From the NCBI RefSeq assembly GCF_014207595.1, contig NZ_JACHGY010000001.1:992001-1056000 (forward strand): 64,000 nt of DNA, read 5' to 3'. Position 1 is the first letter of the stretch; each line of letters begins with the position of its first letter. The notes under the pieces are model-generated. The model ran no database searches. It saw only the letters and a program-made list of their open reading frames with translations, and had not been told where the DNA came from. Origin of the DNA: Algisphaera agarilytica. Lineage in GTDB: Bacteria; Planctomycetota; Phycisphaerae; Phycisphaerales; Phycisphaeraceae. Position numbers and translations under genes: made by a program. Positions 24,596 to 31,779 of the stretch are shown here, piece after piece.

Positions 24596-25198
24596 ATGCG
24601 AAAGCAGATTCAATTGTGTCTAAAGCTTGTCGCTTTTTTTACTTTGCTAATAGCTTTGCTTTCTTCGGTGGCATGGCCGATCAGCTACACATGGACAATC
24701 GACATCGGGCACAACAAAGGGTGGCCTCACAGAATTTCGGGTAGTGAAGTTGCATCTATCACAAGTAAAGCAAGATCGTTTTTTCTCCATCTCACAGATG
24801 GAAAGTTGATTACATGGATGTATGGACAAGATTTTTTGCCCGGAAAGTATCACACCGGTGCCGCAACCGTAACTCCGCCGGAAGGTTGGAATATCCATGT
24901 CAGCCTGCGTGGCGTTGATCGATCGACGTACCAATGGCACCTTGAAGCAGTGGCACAGACGAGTGCCGACCGCAGTTTCTGGAGTTCGCTGTCATTACCA
25001 AAGCTTGTTTTGTTCTCATGGCTTACGGTATTATCGCTCTGGGCGATAAACCGCACTATTAACTTCTTCTACCGGGACCTCCGCCTCCAAACCAACCTCT
25101 GCCTCCACTGCGGCTACAACCTCACGGGCGTGGAGAGCGACAAGTGCCCCGAGTGCGGGGCGGAGCGGCCGTTGGTGACGGTGTCGTCGCAGGCGTGA
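24596..25198 (+). CDS. Membrane protein with C-terminal zinc ribbon
   Basis: 200 residues. One N-terminal helix (LKLVAFFTLLIALLSSVAWPI), an extracytoplasmic domain of about 110 residues, a second helix (LVLFSWLTVLSLWAI), and a cytoplasmic zinc ribbon LCLHCGYNLTGVESDKCPECG. This CxxCGYxL-CPECG tail is common in planctomycete membrane proteins. Function is unknown. The first 150 codons are clearly A+T-richer than the tail and the neighbours, so the gene may be a fusion of foreign DNA with a native tail. ATG at 24596 is chosen because the earlier in-frame ATG at 24545 lies inside the mdh terminator. Confidence 0.75.
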   Translation: MRKQIQLCLKLVAFFTLLIALLSSVAWPISYTWTIDIGHNKGWPHRISGSEVASITSKARSFFLHLTDGKLITWMYGQDFLPGKYHTGAATVTPPEGWNIHVSLRGVDRSTYQWHLEAVAQTSADRSFWSSLSLPKLVLFSWLTVLSLWAINRTINFFYRDLRLQTNLCLHCGYNLTGVESDKCPECGAERPLVTVSSQA

Positions 25199-25242
25199 AT
25201 TTGGTTTCGGGGTGGGGGATCGCCCGCTAAACGAGGAAGGTC

Positions 25243-25272
25243 TTGACACGACCCGCGGGTCGGTTTTATGTT
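25243..25272 (+). promoter_or_regulatory. Sigma-70 promoter with a 14-bp palindromic operator in its spacer
   Basis: TTGACA (25243-25248) is followed, 18 bases on, by TATGTT (25267-25272). The spacer begins with CGACCCGCGGGTCG (25249-25262), a perfect 14-bp palindrome. A repressor bound there would block the polymerase. It serves the ankyrin-VOC gene, whose leader also holds a GGCCT...AGGCC hairpin near 25275. Confidence 0.65.
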
Positions 25273-25427
25273 GCAGTTGGCCTTACGGGAGGCCGACGGT
25301 CCGCGTAAAGGGTTGAACCCACCCCCGACTCGTTTTTGGCTTGGCCGAGGTGGCCGGGCCGACATCACCTGACTTCCTATGCCCGACCACGCGGACGCCG
25401 GGCGCTGACGGAAGGAAGGTCTCGATC

Positions 25428-26738
25428 ATGGCTGACACGCCACCCCCCACCCCCGGAAGTGTGCCCCCCGCCGCTTCGCTCCCCGAACGCCCCAACCTCG
25501 AATACCTCCGCAAGCTGGCCAAGGACCGGCTCGATGTCCTGCGCGACCGCGAGCCCGAGGCCCGGCTCTCGGCGGCACAGCTCGACGTGGCACGCGAGTA
25601 CGGCTTCGCCAGCTGGCGGGCGCTCAAGAAACACGTGGATGACCTCAACGAGACGCGGTACCAGCCGTTTGTCGCGGCGATCCAGCGCGGCGACGTCGCG
25701 GCGGTGGCCGAGGCGCTCGACAAGGAACCCGGGTTGATCCGCGCCCGGCTGAACGCGCACAACCGGTCGGCGTTGCATCAGGCGGCGTGGCAGGGCCAGG
25801 CCGAAGTCGTGCGGTTGCTGCTGGAGCGTGGGGCCGAGGTGAACGCCCGTGACCGCGGCGACCACGCCTACCCCATCCACTTCGCGGCGGAGCTGGGGTT
25901 GATAGAGATCGTGAAGATGCTCGTCGAGGCCGGGGCCGAGGTCCGCGGCGGCGGCGACACGCACGGCCTGGGCGTCCTGGGCTGGGCCACGTGTTTCCAG
26001 GAAACACGGCCCGAGGTCGCGCGGTATCTGCTCAGCCGTGGCGCGACCCACCACATCTTCTCGGCGGTCGCGCTCGGCGACGCCGACGCGGTGCGTCACC
26101 TCGTGGAGCAAGACCCCACGGCGTTGACCCGGCCGATGTCGCAGTTCGAGAACCACCGCACCGCGTTGCACCTCGCCGTGATGAAGCGGCAGTACGAGAT
26201 GGTCGGGTTGCTGCTGGAACTCGGCGCCGACCCGCACGCGACGGACAAGAACCAGCAGACCCCGTTGCATCTGGCGCTCGTGAAAGACGACCCCGCATCG
26301 TTGGCCATCTTCGAGCGGCACGGCGTAGAGCTCGATCAGTTCACCGACGAGAATTCTCCGCTTAACGGGGTGACGCCGATCCTGAACGTGAAGGACGTCG
26401 AGGCCAGCCTGGACTACTACGTCGACAAGCTCGGCTTCACGAAGCAGTGGGTCTGGGGCGACCCCATCGGCTTTGCTTCGGTCAAGCGAGGCGAGGTCAC
26501 GCTGTTCCTCTGCCTCGGCGGTCAGGGGCAGCCGGGCATGTGGATGTCGTTGTGGGTGGACGATGTGGACGCGATGTATGCCGAGTACCAGAAACGCGGC
26601 GTGATCATCAAGCAGGCCCCGCACAACTTCCCGTGGGGCTGCCGGGAGATGAACGTCGCCGACCCGGATGGCCACCGCTTCCGCGTTTCTTCGAGCAGCA
26701 CCGGCGAGCCGGACGGCGTGCCGTTGTGTGAAGACTGA
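25428..26738 (+). CDS. Ankyrin-repeat protein fused to a VOC (glyoxalase/bleomycin) domain
   Basis: 436 residues, cytoplasmic. Residues about 20-70 hold a segment (LRKLAKDRLDVL...REYGFASWRALKKHVDDL) seen in front of some bacterial ankyrin proteins. Ankyrin repeats follow (SALHQAAWQGQAEVVRLLLERGA, YPIHFAAELGLIEIVKMLVEAGA, TALHLAVMKRQYEMVGLLLELGA, TPLHLALVKDDP), then a complete VOC domain (TPILNVKDVEASLDYYVDKLGF ... NVADPDGHRFRV). VOC domains bind a metal and act in resistance or isomerisation. GGAAGGAAGG precedes the ATG. Function of the fusion is unknown. Confidence 0.85.
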   Translation: MADTPPPTPGSVPPAASLPERPNLEYLRKLAKDRLDVLRDREPEARLSAAQLDVAREYGFASWRALKKHVDDLNETRYQPFVAAIQRGDVAAVAEALDKEPGLIRARLNAHNRSALHQAAWQGQAEVVRLLLERGAEVNARDRGDHAYPIHFAAELGLIEIVKMLVEAGAEVRGGGDTHGLGVLGWATCFQETRPEVARYLLSRGATHHIFSAVALGDADAVRHLVEQDPTALTRPMSQFENHRTALHLAVMKRQYEMVGLLLELGADPHATDKNQQTPLHLALVKDDPASLAIFERHGVELDQFTDENSPLNGVTPILNVKDVEASLDYYVDKLGFTKQWVWGDPIGFASVKRGEVTLFLCLGGQGQPGMWMSLWVDDVDAMYAEYQKRGVIIKQAPHNFPWGCREMNVADPDGHRFRVSSSSTGEPDGVPLCED

Positions 26739-26771
26739 TCCGCTCCAACCACAACCATTTCTACAAAAAAT

Positions 26772-26807
26772 CGCCCGCCCTGGTGATCCGGGGCGGGCGT
26801 TTGTTTT
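26772..26807 (+). terminator. Intrinsic terminator of the ankyrin-VOC gene
   Basis: CGCCCGCCC (26772-26780) pairs with GGGCGGGCG (26791-26799) and TTTGTTTT follows. Confidence 0.9.
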
Positions 26808-26818
26808 ATGGTGCGGGG

Positions 26819-27892
26819 GTGAAACCCTTCGACCAACTCACCACCCGAGGCCAAGTGCGTCGGCTGCGTCGGCTTGCTGCAAACGCGTTGCAGGAGTTTG
26901 GTTTGTTTGAAGCGCATTTCGAGTTGATCCAGCACTGGGAGAACTCGACGTTCCGCGTGGATCACCCCGACGAGCGGGCGGCCTATTGCCTGACCGACCG
27001 CTCCGTGCCGGGACGCTACCTCTTGCGTCTGCATCGGCCGGACGAATTTTCGCTGGCGTACATCGAATCCGAAATGGCTTGGCTGGAGGCTCTGGCGCGA
27101 GACACCGATCTTTGCGTGCCCACGCCGGTCCGTGTTCCCGATGGGCGGCTGGCGTTGGAGTACGCCAACGCCGAGTTCCCCGAGCTCGGCGGAAAACCCG
27201 AGGGCCGCCGGGTGTGTTCGCTGCTGCGCTGGGTGCCGGGCCGACTCCTGAAAGGCGAGGCCCGGCGGCGGGTTCACATGCGTCGGCTGGGCGGTCTCAT
27301 GGCCCAACTGCACCAACACGCCGACGCGTGGTCCCCGCCGTTTGAGTTGAACGTCAACCGCTGGGACGGGCCGACGCTGATGGGCCGGCGGGAGGCGCTC
27401 GGCATCGAGCCGGATGTCTGGGACGAGCTGCCCACGGATGAATTCGATCTGTTTGCGGCCTGCGAAGAACGGCTCACCTCTGCCATGCAAGACCTGGGAC
27501 AGGGGCCCGAGGTGTTCGGGCTGATCCTCGCCGACCTCCACTTCAACAATGTCCTCTTCGCGGGAGGCGAGGCCCGCCCGATCGACTTCAACGATTGCGG
27601 GCACGGCCACTTCGTGCTCGACATCGCCAACGCCCTGCTGGGGTTCGACCCGCCCGGAGGCGAGCAGCCGTGGCGTACGGTCTTTGCCGAGGGTTACCAG
27701 CAGCACCGGCCGCTGCCGCCGCAGACCATGGACCACCTCGATCTATTTCTGGCGGCCCGGCAGGTCACGCTGATGCTGTGGTGCTACTCGTGCGCCCGCC
27801 ACCGCGAGGCGTTCCGCCAGAGAATCCCTCGCTGGAGAGCATCGCTGATACCCGAGCTAACCGCCCGGATGAAGGGCCACTCGGCCCGATGA
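26819..27892 (+). CDS. Aminoglycoside/homoserine kinase-like phosphotransferase
   Basis: 357 residues. The catalytic loop LILADLHFNNVLF and the metal-binding PIDFNDCGHGHFVLDIA match the APH/ChoK kinase fold, with the ATP-site half (STFRVDHPDE ... RYLLRLHRP) before it. Related proteins phosphorylate homoserine, choline or antibiotics; the substrate here cannot be told. The start is taken as GTG at 26819, preceded by a G-rich stretch, because longer frames would begin inside the terminator. ribH follows 82 bases later. Confidence 0.8.
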   Translation: MKPFDQLTTRGQVRRLRRLAANALQEFGLFEAHFELIQHWENSTFRVDHPDERAAYCLTDRSVPGRYLLRLHRPDEFSLAYIESEMAWLEALARDTDLCVPTPVRVPDGRLALEYANAEFPELGGKPEGRRVCSLLRWVPGRLLKGEARRRVHMRRLGGLMAQLHQHADAWSPPFELNVNRWDGPTLMGRREALGIEPDVWDELPTDEFDLFAACEERLTSAMQDLGQGPEVFGLILADLHFNNVLFAGGEARPIDFNDCGHGHFVLDIANALLGFDPPGGEQPWRTVFAEGYQQHRPLPPQTMDHLDLFLAARQVTLMLWCYSCARHREAFRQRIPRWRASLIPELTARMKGHSAR

Positions 27893-27974
27893 ACCGCTGC
27901 CGGCTGGCGGGCAGGCAAGGACATGACAGCGGGGTGTGCTAAACTGTGGGACTCGCCTCCCCCAGAGCCCTCCC

Positions 27975-28439
27975 ATGCCCCAAGAACACACCGGACAACT
28001 CACGCCCGGCGACCACAAGATCGCCATCGCCGTCGGCCGATTCAACGAGTTCATCACCGAGCACCTGCTCACCGCCTGCCTCGACACCTGGCAGCAGCTC
28101 GGCGGCAAAGACGAAAACGTCACCGTTGCCCGCGTGCCGGGGAGCTTTGAGCTGCCCGTGACGTCGCTCAAGCTGGCTGAGTCGGGCGACTACGCCGCGG
28201 TGGTGTGCCTGGGCTGTGTGATCCGCGGTGACACCGACCACTACGACCACGTCGTCGAGCAGACCGCCAAGGGCATCAAAGACGTGGGCGTCAACACCGG
28301 CGTCCCGACGATCTTCGGCGTGCTGACCTGCGACACCCTCGAACAGGCCATCCACCGAGCCGGGGCCAAGATGGGCAACGCCGGGCGGTCGGCTATGATG
28401 ACCGCCGTCGAGATGGCGAACCTGATGCAAAAGCTGTGA
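27975..28439 (+). CDS. ribH: 6,7-dimethyl-8-ribityllumazine synthase
   Basis: 154 residues with IAVGRFNEFIT, VARVPGSFELPV, VVCLGCVIRGDTDHYDHVVEQ (catalytic His region) and TIFGVLTCDTLEQA, all diagnostic of RibH, which condenses the ribityl pyrimidine with the butanone phosphate in riboflavin synthesis and assembles into capsids or pentamers. TAAACT at 27940-27945 is a likely -10. It is followed by nusB, the same order found in many bacteria. Confidence 0.95.
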   Translation: MPQEHTGQLTPGDHKIAIAVGRFNEFITEHLLTACLDTWQQLGGKDENVTVARVPGSFELPVTSLKLAESGDYAAVVCLGCVIRGDTDHYDHVVEQTAKGIKDVGVNTGVPTIFGVLTCDTLEQAIHRAGAKMGNAGRSAMMTAVEMANLMQKL

Positions 28440-28473
28440 GCCGCCCGCTTCGACCTTCCCCCCAACCACTCCA

Positions 28474-28506
28474 CCCCGGGTCATTGACCCGGGGCTAAAT
28501 TTTTTA
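28474..28506 (+). terminator. Family D palindrome with T tract between ribH and nusB
   Basis: CCCCGGGTCA pairs with TGACCCGGGG over a short loop, then CTAAATTTTTT follows. It reads as an intrinsic terminator. The GGGGCTAA border is shared with the family D repeats at 38870-38934 and 47640-47671. Confidence 0.65.
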
Positions 28507-28518
28507 CCCCGAATCCCT

Positions 28519-28989
28519 ATGTCCAAACGACACGCATCCCGCCGCCTGGCCATGCAGGTGCTCTACCAGATCGACGCCACCGGCGAGACCGACGCCGACA
28601 CCATCTTCGCCGGCCTCGACGAAGACCACGACCCCGTCGAGGTCCGCCAGGAAGCCGTCGAGCTCGCCCTCGCCGCGTGGGCCCAGCACGAAGAGACCGA
28701 CGAGAAAGTCACCGCCCTGGCCGAGGATTGGCCGACCCACCGCCAGCCCCCCGTGGACCGCGCGATCCTGCGTCTGGCGTTGTACGAGATGACCTCCGGC
28801 CGAACCCCCGCCAAGGTCGCGATCAACGAGGCCCTGGACCTCGCCAAGCAGTTCAGCAACGAAAACGCCCCCGCGTTCATCAACGGCGTCCTGGACAAGC
28901 TCCATAAATCCCTAGATCTGCCTGAGCCCGCCGCAGACACGCCCGCGGATGCGAGCGAGTGGTTGGATGATGCCAAGGCCGGGGAATAA
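28519..28989 (+). CDS. nusB: Transcription antitermination factor NusB
   Basis: 156 residues. The RNA-binding N-terminus SKRHASRRLAMQVLYQID and the core PPVDRAILRLALYEM, PAKVAINEALDLAKQFSNENAPAFINGVLDKL are the NusB signature. It joins NusE (S10), NusA and NusG on boxA RNA to prevent termination in rRNA operons. The C-terminus adds an acidic tail of about 20 residues. Paired with ribH, as in many phyla. Confidence 0.95.
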   Translation: MSKRHASRRLAMQVLYQIDATGETDADTIFAGLDEDHDPVEVRQEAVELALAAWAQHEETDEKVTALAEDWPTHRQPPVDRAILRLALYEMTSGRTPAKVAINEALDLAKQFSNENAPAFINGVLDKLHKSLDLPEPAADTPADASEWLDDAKAGE

Positions 28990-29183
28990 GGGGTTGGGGA
29001 CTTAGGGGCTTGGGTGTTGGGGGCTTGGATAGAGCAACTCCTACTTTTCAGATGGACCTGCTTGGTTCGAATGCCGTGGCCACACGAGCGGAGCGAGTGG
29101 TGGCGGGAACGGCCGCGGTTTTGCCTTGGCGTCTTGACCCTTTAGCCCCTCGGGCCCTCGGCCCCTCTCCCTCCCGAACCCGT

Positions 29184-29189
29184 TAGAAT
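29184..29189 (+). promoter_or_regulatory. -10 box TAGAAT close to the ftsY start
   Basis: TAGAAT ends nine bases before the ATG at 29199. The preceding gap (28990-29183) contains G-rich and CCCCT-rich blocks in inverse arrangement and no gene. Confidence 0.4.
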
Positions 29190-29198
29190 CTCCGCGAC

Positions 29199-30140
29199 AT
29201 GGCCCTCTTTAAATCCGCCTTCAAGAAGCTCTCCGGAGCGCTCGGCAAGACCCGCGAGGGGTCGGCGGGGGCGTTGCGGACGATCCTGTCCGGGAAACAA
29301 CTGTCCAAGGAACTGCTCCGCGACCTCGAGCGGGCGATGATCCAGGCCGACATCGGCATCAAGACCGCGATCGAGATCCGCAAGGACATCGAGGCCGGCT
29401 GGGAGCGGGGCGAGATCGCCGACGGCGACGCGGCGCTGGACTTCCTCAAGGCCCAGCTCACCGCGTACTACCCCGAGTGGGACCGCACGCTGAACTTCGC
29501 CCCCGAGGGCGAAGGGCCAACGGTCATCCTCGTCGCCGGGATCAACGGCGCGGGCAAGACCACCAGCATCGCCAAGATCTGCAAAAGCCTTCGTGACGAC
29601 GGGAAGAGCGTCCTGCTCGCGGCGTGCGACACGTTCCGCGCCGCGGCGGTCGAGCAGCTCGAAGTCTGGTCGGGTCGGCTGGGCGTCGAAGTCGTCAAGG
29701 GCCAGCAAGGCGGCGACCCCGCAGCGGTCGCGTTCGATGCGGCGGCGGCGGCGAAGGCCCGCGGCGTGGACGTCCTGATCATCGACACAGCCGGGCGTCT
29801 GCACACGCAGTCGCACTTGATGGATCAGCTCAGCAAAATCCGCCGTGTCGTCGAGAAGCAGATCCCCGGCGCGCCGCACGAAGTCATCCTGGTGATCGAC
29901 GCGACCACCGGGCAGAACGGCGTGAACCAGGCCAAGGTTTTTGCCGATTCCATCGACGTGACCGGCATCTTCCTGTCCAAGCTCGACGGCAGCGCCCGCG
30001 GCGGCATCGTGATCGCGATCCGCGAAGCGCTCAACATCCCCGTGAAGTTTGTCGGGGTGGGCGAGACGCCGGCGGACGTGGAGCCGTTCGACCCCGCGTC
30101 GTTCATCGAGGCCATGTTCGCAGAACCCGCCGCAAGTTAA
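29199..30140 (+). CDS. ftsY: Signal recognition particle receptor FtsY
   Basis: 313 residues with an N-domain helical bundle and a G-domain: P-loop AGINGAGKTTS near 113-123, DTFRAAAVEQL (G2), DTAGR (G3), SKLDGSARGG (G4) and KFVGVGETPADVEPFD (G5 and closing loop). It docks SRP-ribosome complexes at the membrane. The acidic A-domain of the E. coli protein is missing; the basic N-terminus MALFKSAFKKLSGALGK could be the membrane-targeting helix. lepB follows 57 bases later, linking two secretion genes. Confidence 0.96.
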   Translation: MALFKSAFKKLSGALGKTREGSAGALRTILSGKQLSKELLRDLERAMIQADIGIKTAIEIRKDIEAGWERGEIADGDAALDFLKAQLTAYYPEWDRTLNFAPEGEGPTVILVAGINGAGKTTSIAKICKSLRDDGKSVLLAACDTFRAAAVEQLEVWSGRLGVEVVKGQQGGDPAAVAFDAAAAAKARGVDVLIIDTAGRLHTQSHLMDQLSKIRRVVEKQIPGAPHEVILVIDATTGQNGVNQAKVFADSIDVTGIFLSKLDGSARGGIVIAIREALNIPVKFVGVGETPADVEPFDPASFIEAMFAEPAAS

Positions 30141-30197
30141 CGCCTCGCTCACGCCACTCTTCCGAACCCCCGCCCCGCCTCCACGCGTAGCAATCCC

Positions 30198-31202
30198 ATG
30201 ACCGACTCCGACTCCCAGTCCGCTTCCGTTGACGACGAACCCACCCCCGCCGCCAAGGCTGCGGAAACGGCCGCGTCCCCAACGGAAGACGCCTCAGACT
30301 CCGACAAGAAGAAAAAGAAGGAGCCCCCGCAAGGCCTCTGGAAGGGTTGGATCCGTCCGCTGCTGACGGTGGTCATCATTGTGACCACCCTGCGGTCGTC
30401 GCTGATCGACTGGAACGATGTGCCGACCGGCTCGATGATCCCGACCATCGTTGAGGGCGATCGTATCGTGGTCAACAAGCTGGCGTATTCCTTCAACCTG
30501 CCGTTCAACGGGCCGGTGGTTTCCGTGCCGATCGTCAACGTGAGCTTCAACAACCCGCTCGACTTCCTGCCGGGGTTCTACTACGGCACGCCCGAGCGCA
30601 ACGATATCGTGACCTTCTGGAAGCCCGGCGAGTTCTACGAGCCTTCGTACGACCTGTGGATCGAAGCCGGTTTCACCGAAGAATATGCTCTTGCACGTTC
30701 CACACCCACCGACGGCGGCATCCGCATGGTCAAGCGCATCGTTGCGGTGCCGGGCGACACCGTGGAGATGAAACTGGTGGTCGAGAAATTCGACGGCCGG
30801 CCGTTCGAATTCACCAAGCTCATCATCAACGGCGAAGAAGCGGTCTACAGCGACAAGAAGAACATCGAACTCACCGAAACCATCGGCGGGCACACCCGAC
30901 GCGTGCGCTACGCCCGCTACACCGAAGTCAATGCGGGTGACGGTCGTATGATCACGCTGCCGCTCCACCCCCCCGCCCGGGCGTTCGGGCCACTCACCCT
31001 CGGCGAAGACGAATACTTCATGATCGGCGACAACCGCGACAACTCCGCGGACGGGCGTTTCTTCGGCCCGGTCAAGCTGGACCAGATCACCGGTAAGGCC
31101 AAGTTCGTTGCCGTGTCGTTCGACGGCAGCTACTTCAACCCGAACTGGTCGCGCTTCTTCCACGCGTTTGACAGCGACCTCGAACAACCCGCCACCGAGT
31201 AA
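30198..31202 (+). CDS. lepB: Signal peptidase I
   Basis: 334 residues. An acidic Ser/Ala-rich cytoplasmic N-terminus is followed by one membrane helix (WIRPLLTVVIIVTTLRSSL), the catalytic Ser79 in VPTGSMIPTI, the catalytic Lys179 in GIRMVKRIVAVPGD, and the GDNRDNSADGRFFGPV box. It cleaves signal peptides on the outer face of the cytoplasmic membrane. A long insertion between Ser and Lys boxes (about 100 residues) is larger than in short Gram-positive enzymes. Confidence 0.95.
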   Translation: MTDSDSQSASVDDEPTPAAKAAETAASPTEDASDSDKKKKKEPPQGLWKGWIRPLLTVVIIVTTLRSSLIDWNDVPTGSMIPTIVEGDRIVVNKLAYSFNLPFNGPVVSVPIVNVSFNNPLDFLPGFYYGTPERNDIVTFWKPGEFYEPSYDLWIEAGFTEEYALARSTPTDGGIRMVKRIVAVPGDTVEMKLVVEKFDGRPFEFTKLIINGEEAVYSDKKNIELTETIGGHTRRVRYARYTEVNAGDGRMITLPLHPPARAFGPLTLGEDEYFMIGDNRDNSADGRFFGPVKLDQITGKAKFVAVSFDGSYFNPNWSRFFHAFDSDLEQPATE

Positions 31203-31244
31203 GCCGCTTGCGGCTTAGCGTCGCGCAACCCGCAGGCTACACAC

Positions 31245-31694
31245 TCACCATTCCGCCGAATCGAGCCACAACGTCACCGGGCCGTCGTTGTGGATATCGA
31301 CTTTCATGTCCGCACCGAATCGTCCGGTGTCGACGTGGGGCACGCCCAGTTCCTTGAGCTTCACCGCGAAAAGATCGCACAGCGGCTCGGCGAGTTCGGG
31401 CCTTGCCGCAGCAATGAAACTCGGTCGACGGCCCTTGCGTGCGTCGCCGAACAGCGTGAACTGCGAGACGACCAGCGCCTCGCCGCCCACATCCAGCAGC
31501 GACTGATCGAACTTGCCCTCGTCGTTATTGAACAGCCGGAGATTGACCACCTTCTCGGCCATCTTGGCGATGGTCTGTTCGTCGTCGCCCTCGCCGACGC
31601 CGGCGAGCAGGACGTAGCCCCGGCCGATCTCGCCGACCACTTCTTCCGTGACCACGACCCGGCCTTCCGTCACTCGTTGGATCAATACACGCAT
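31245..31694 (-). CDS. dtd: D-aminoacyl-tRNA deacylase
   Basis: 149 residues. MRVLIQRVTEGRVVV opens the fold, and the two signature motifs ALVVSQFTLFGD (SQxTL) and NDGPVTLWLDS (NxGPxT) are intact. The enzyme removes D-amino acids, and glycine from tRNA-Ala, in the cytoplasm. TATCAT on the minus strand ends six bases before the ATG. It converges on lepB with a 42-base gap holding the short hairpin AAGCCGC-TT-GCGGCTT. Confidence 0.95.
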   Translation of the reverse strand: MRVLIQRVTEGRVVVTEEVVGEIGRGYVLLAGVGEGDDEQTIAKMAEKVVNLRLFNNDEGKFDQSLLDVGGEALVVSQFTLFGDARKGRRPSFIAAARPELAEPLCDLFAVKLKELGVPHVDTGRFGADMKVDIHNDGPVTLWLDSAEW

Positions 31695-31700
31695 GGCCGA

Positions 31701-31706
31701 ATGATA
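31701..31706 (-). promoter_or_regulatory. -10 box TATCAT, probably leaderless dtd
   Basis: TATCAT on the minus strand ends six bases before the ATG at 31694; no Shine-Dalgarno sequence. Confidence 0.4.
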
Positions 31707-31779
31707 ATGCCCCGGCACGTGGCCGGGGCACATCAGGAGGAGACTTCGAGAGTGATCCGCCAAGCAAACCCGGAAGGGT

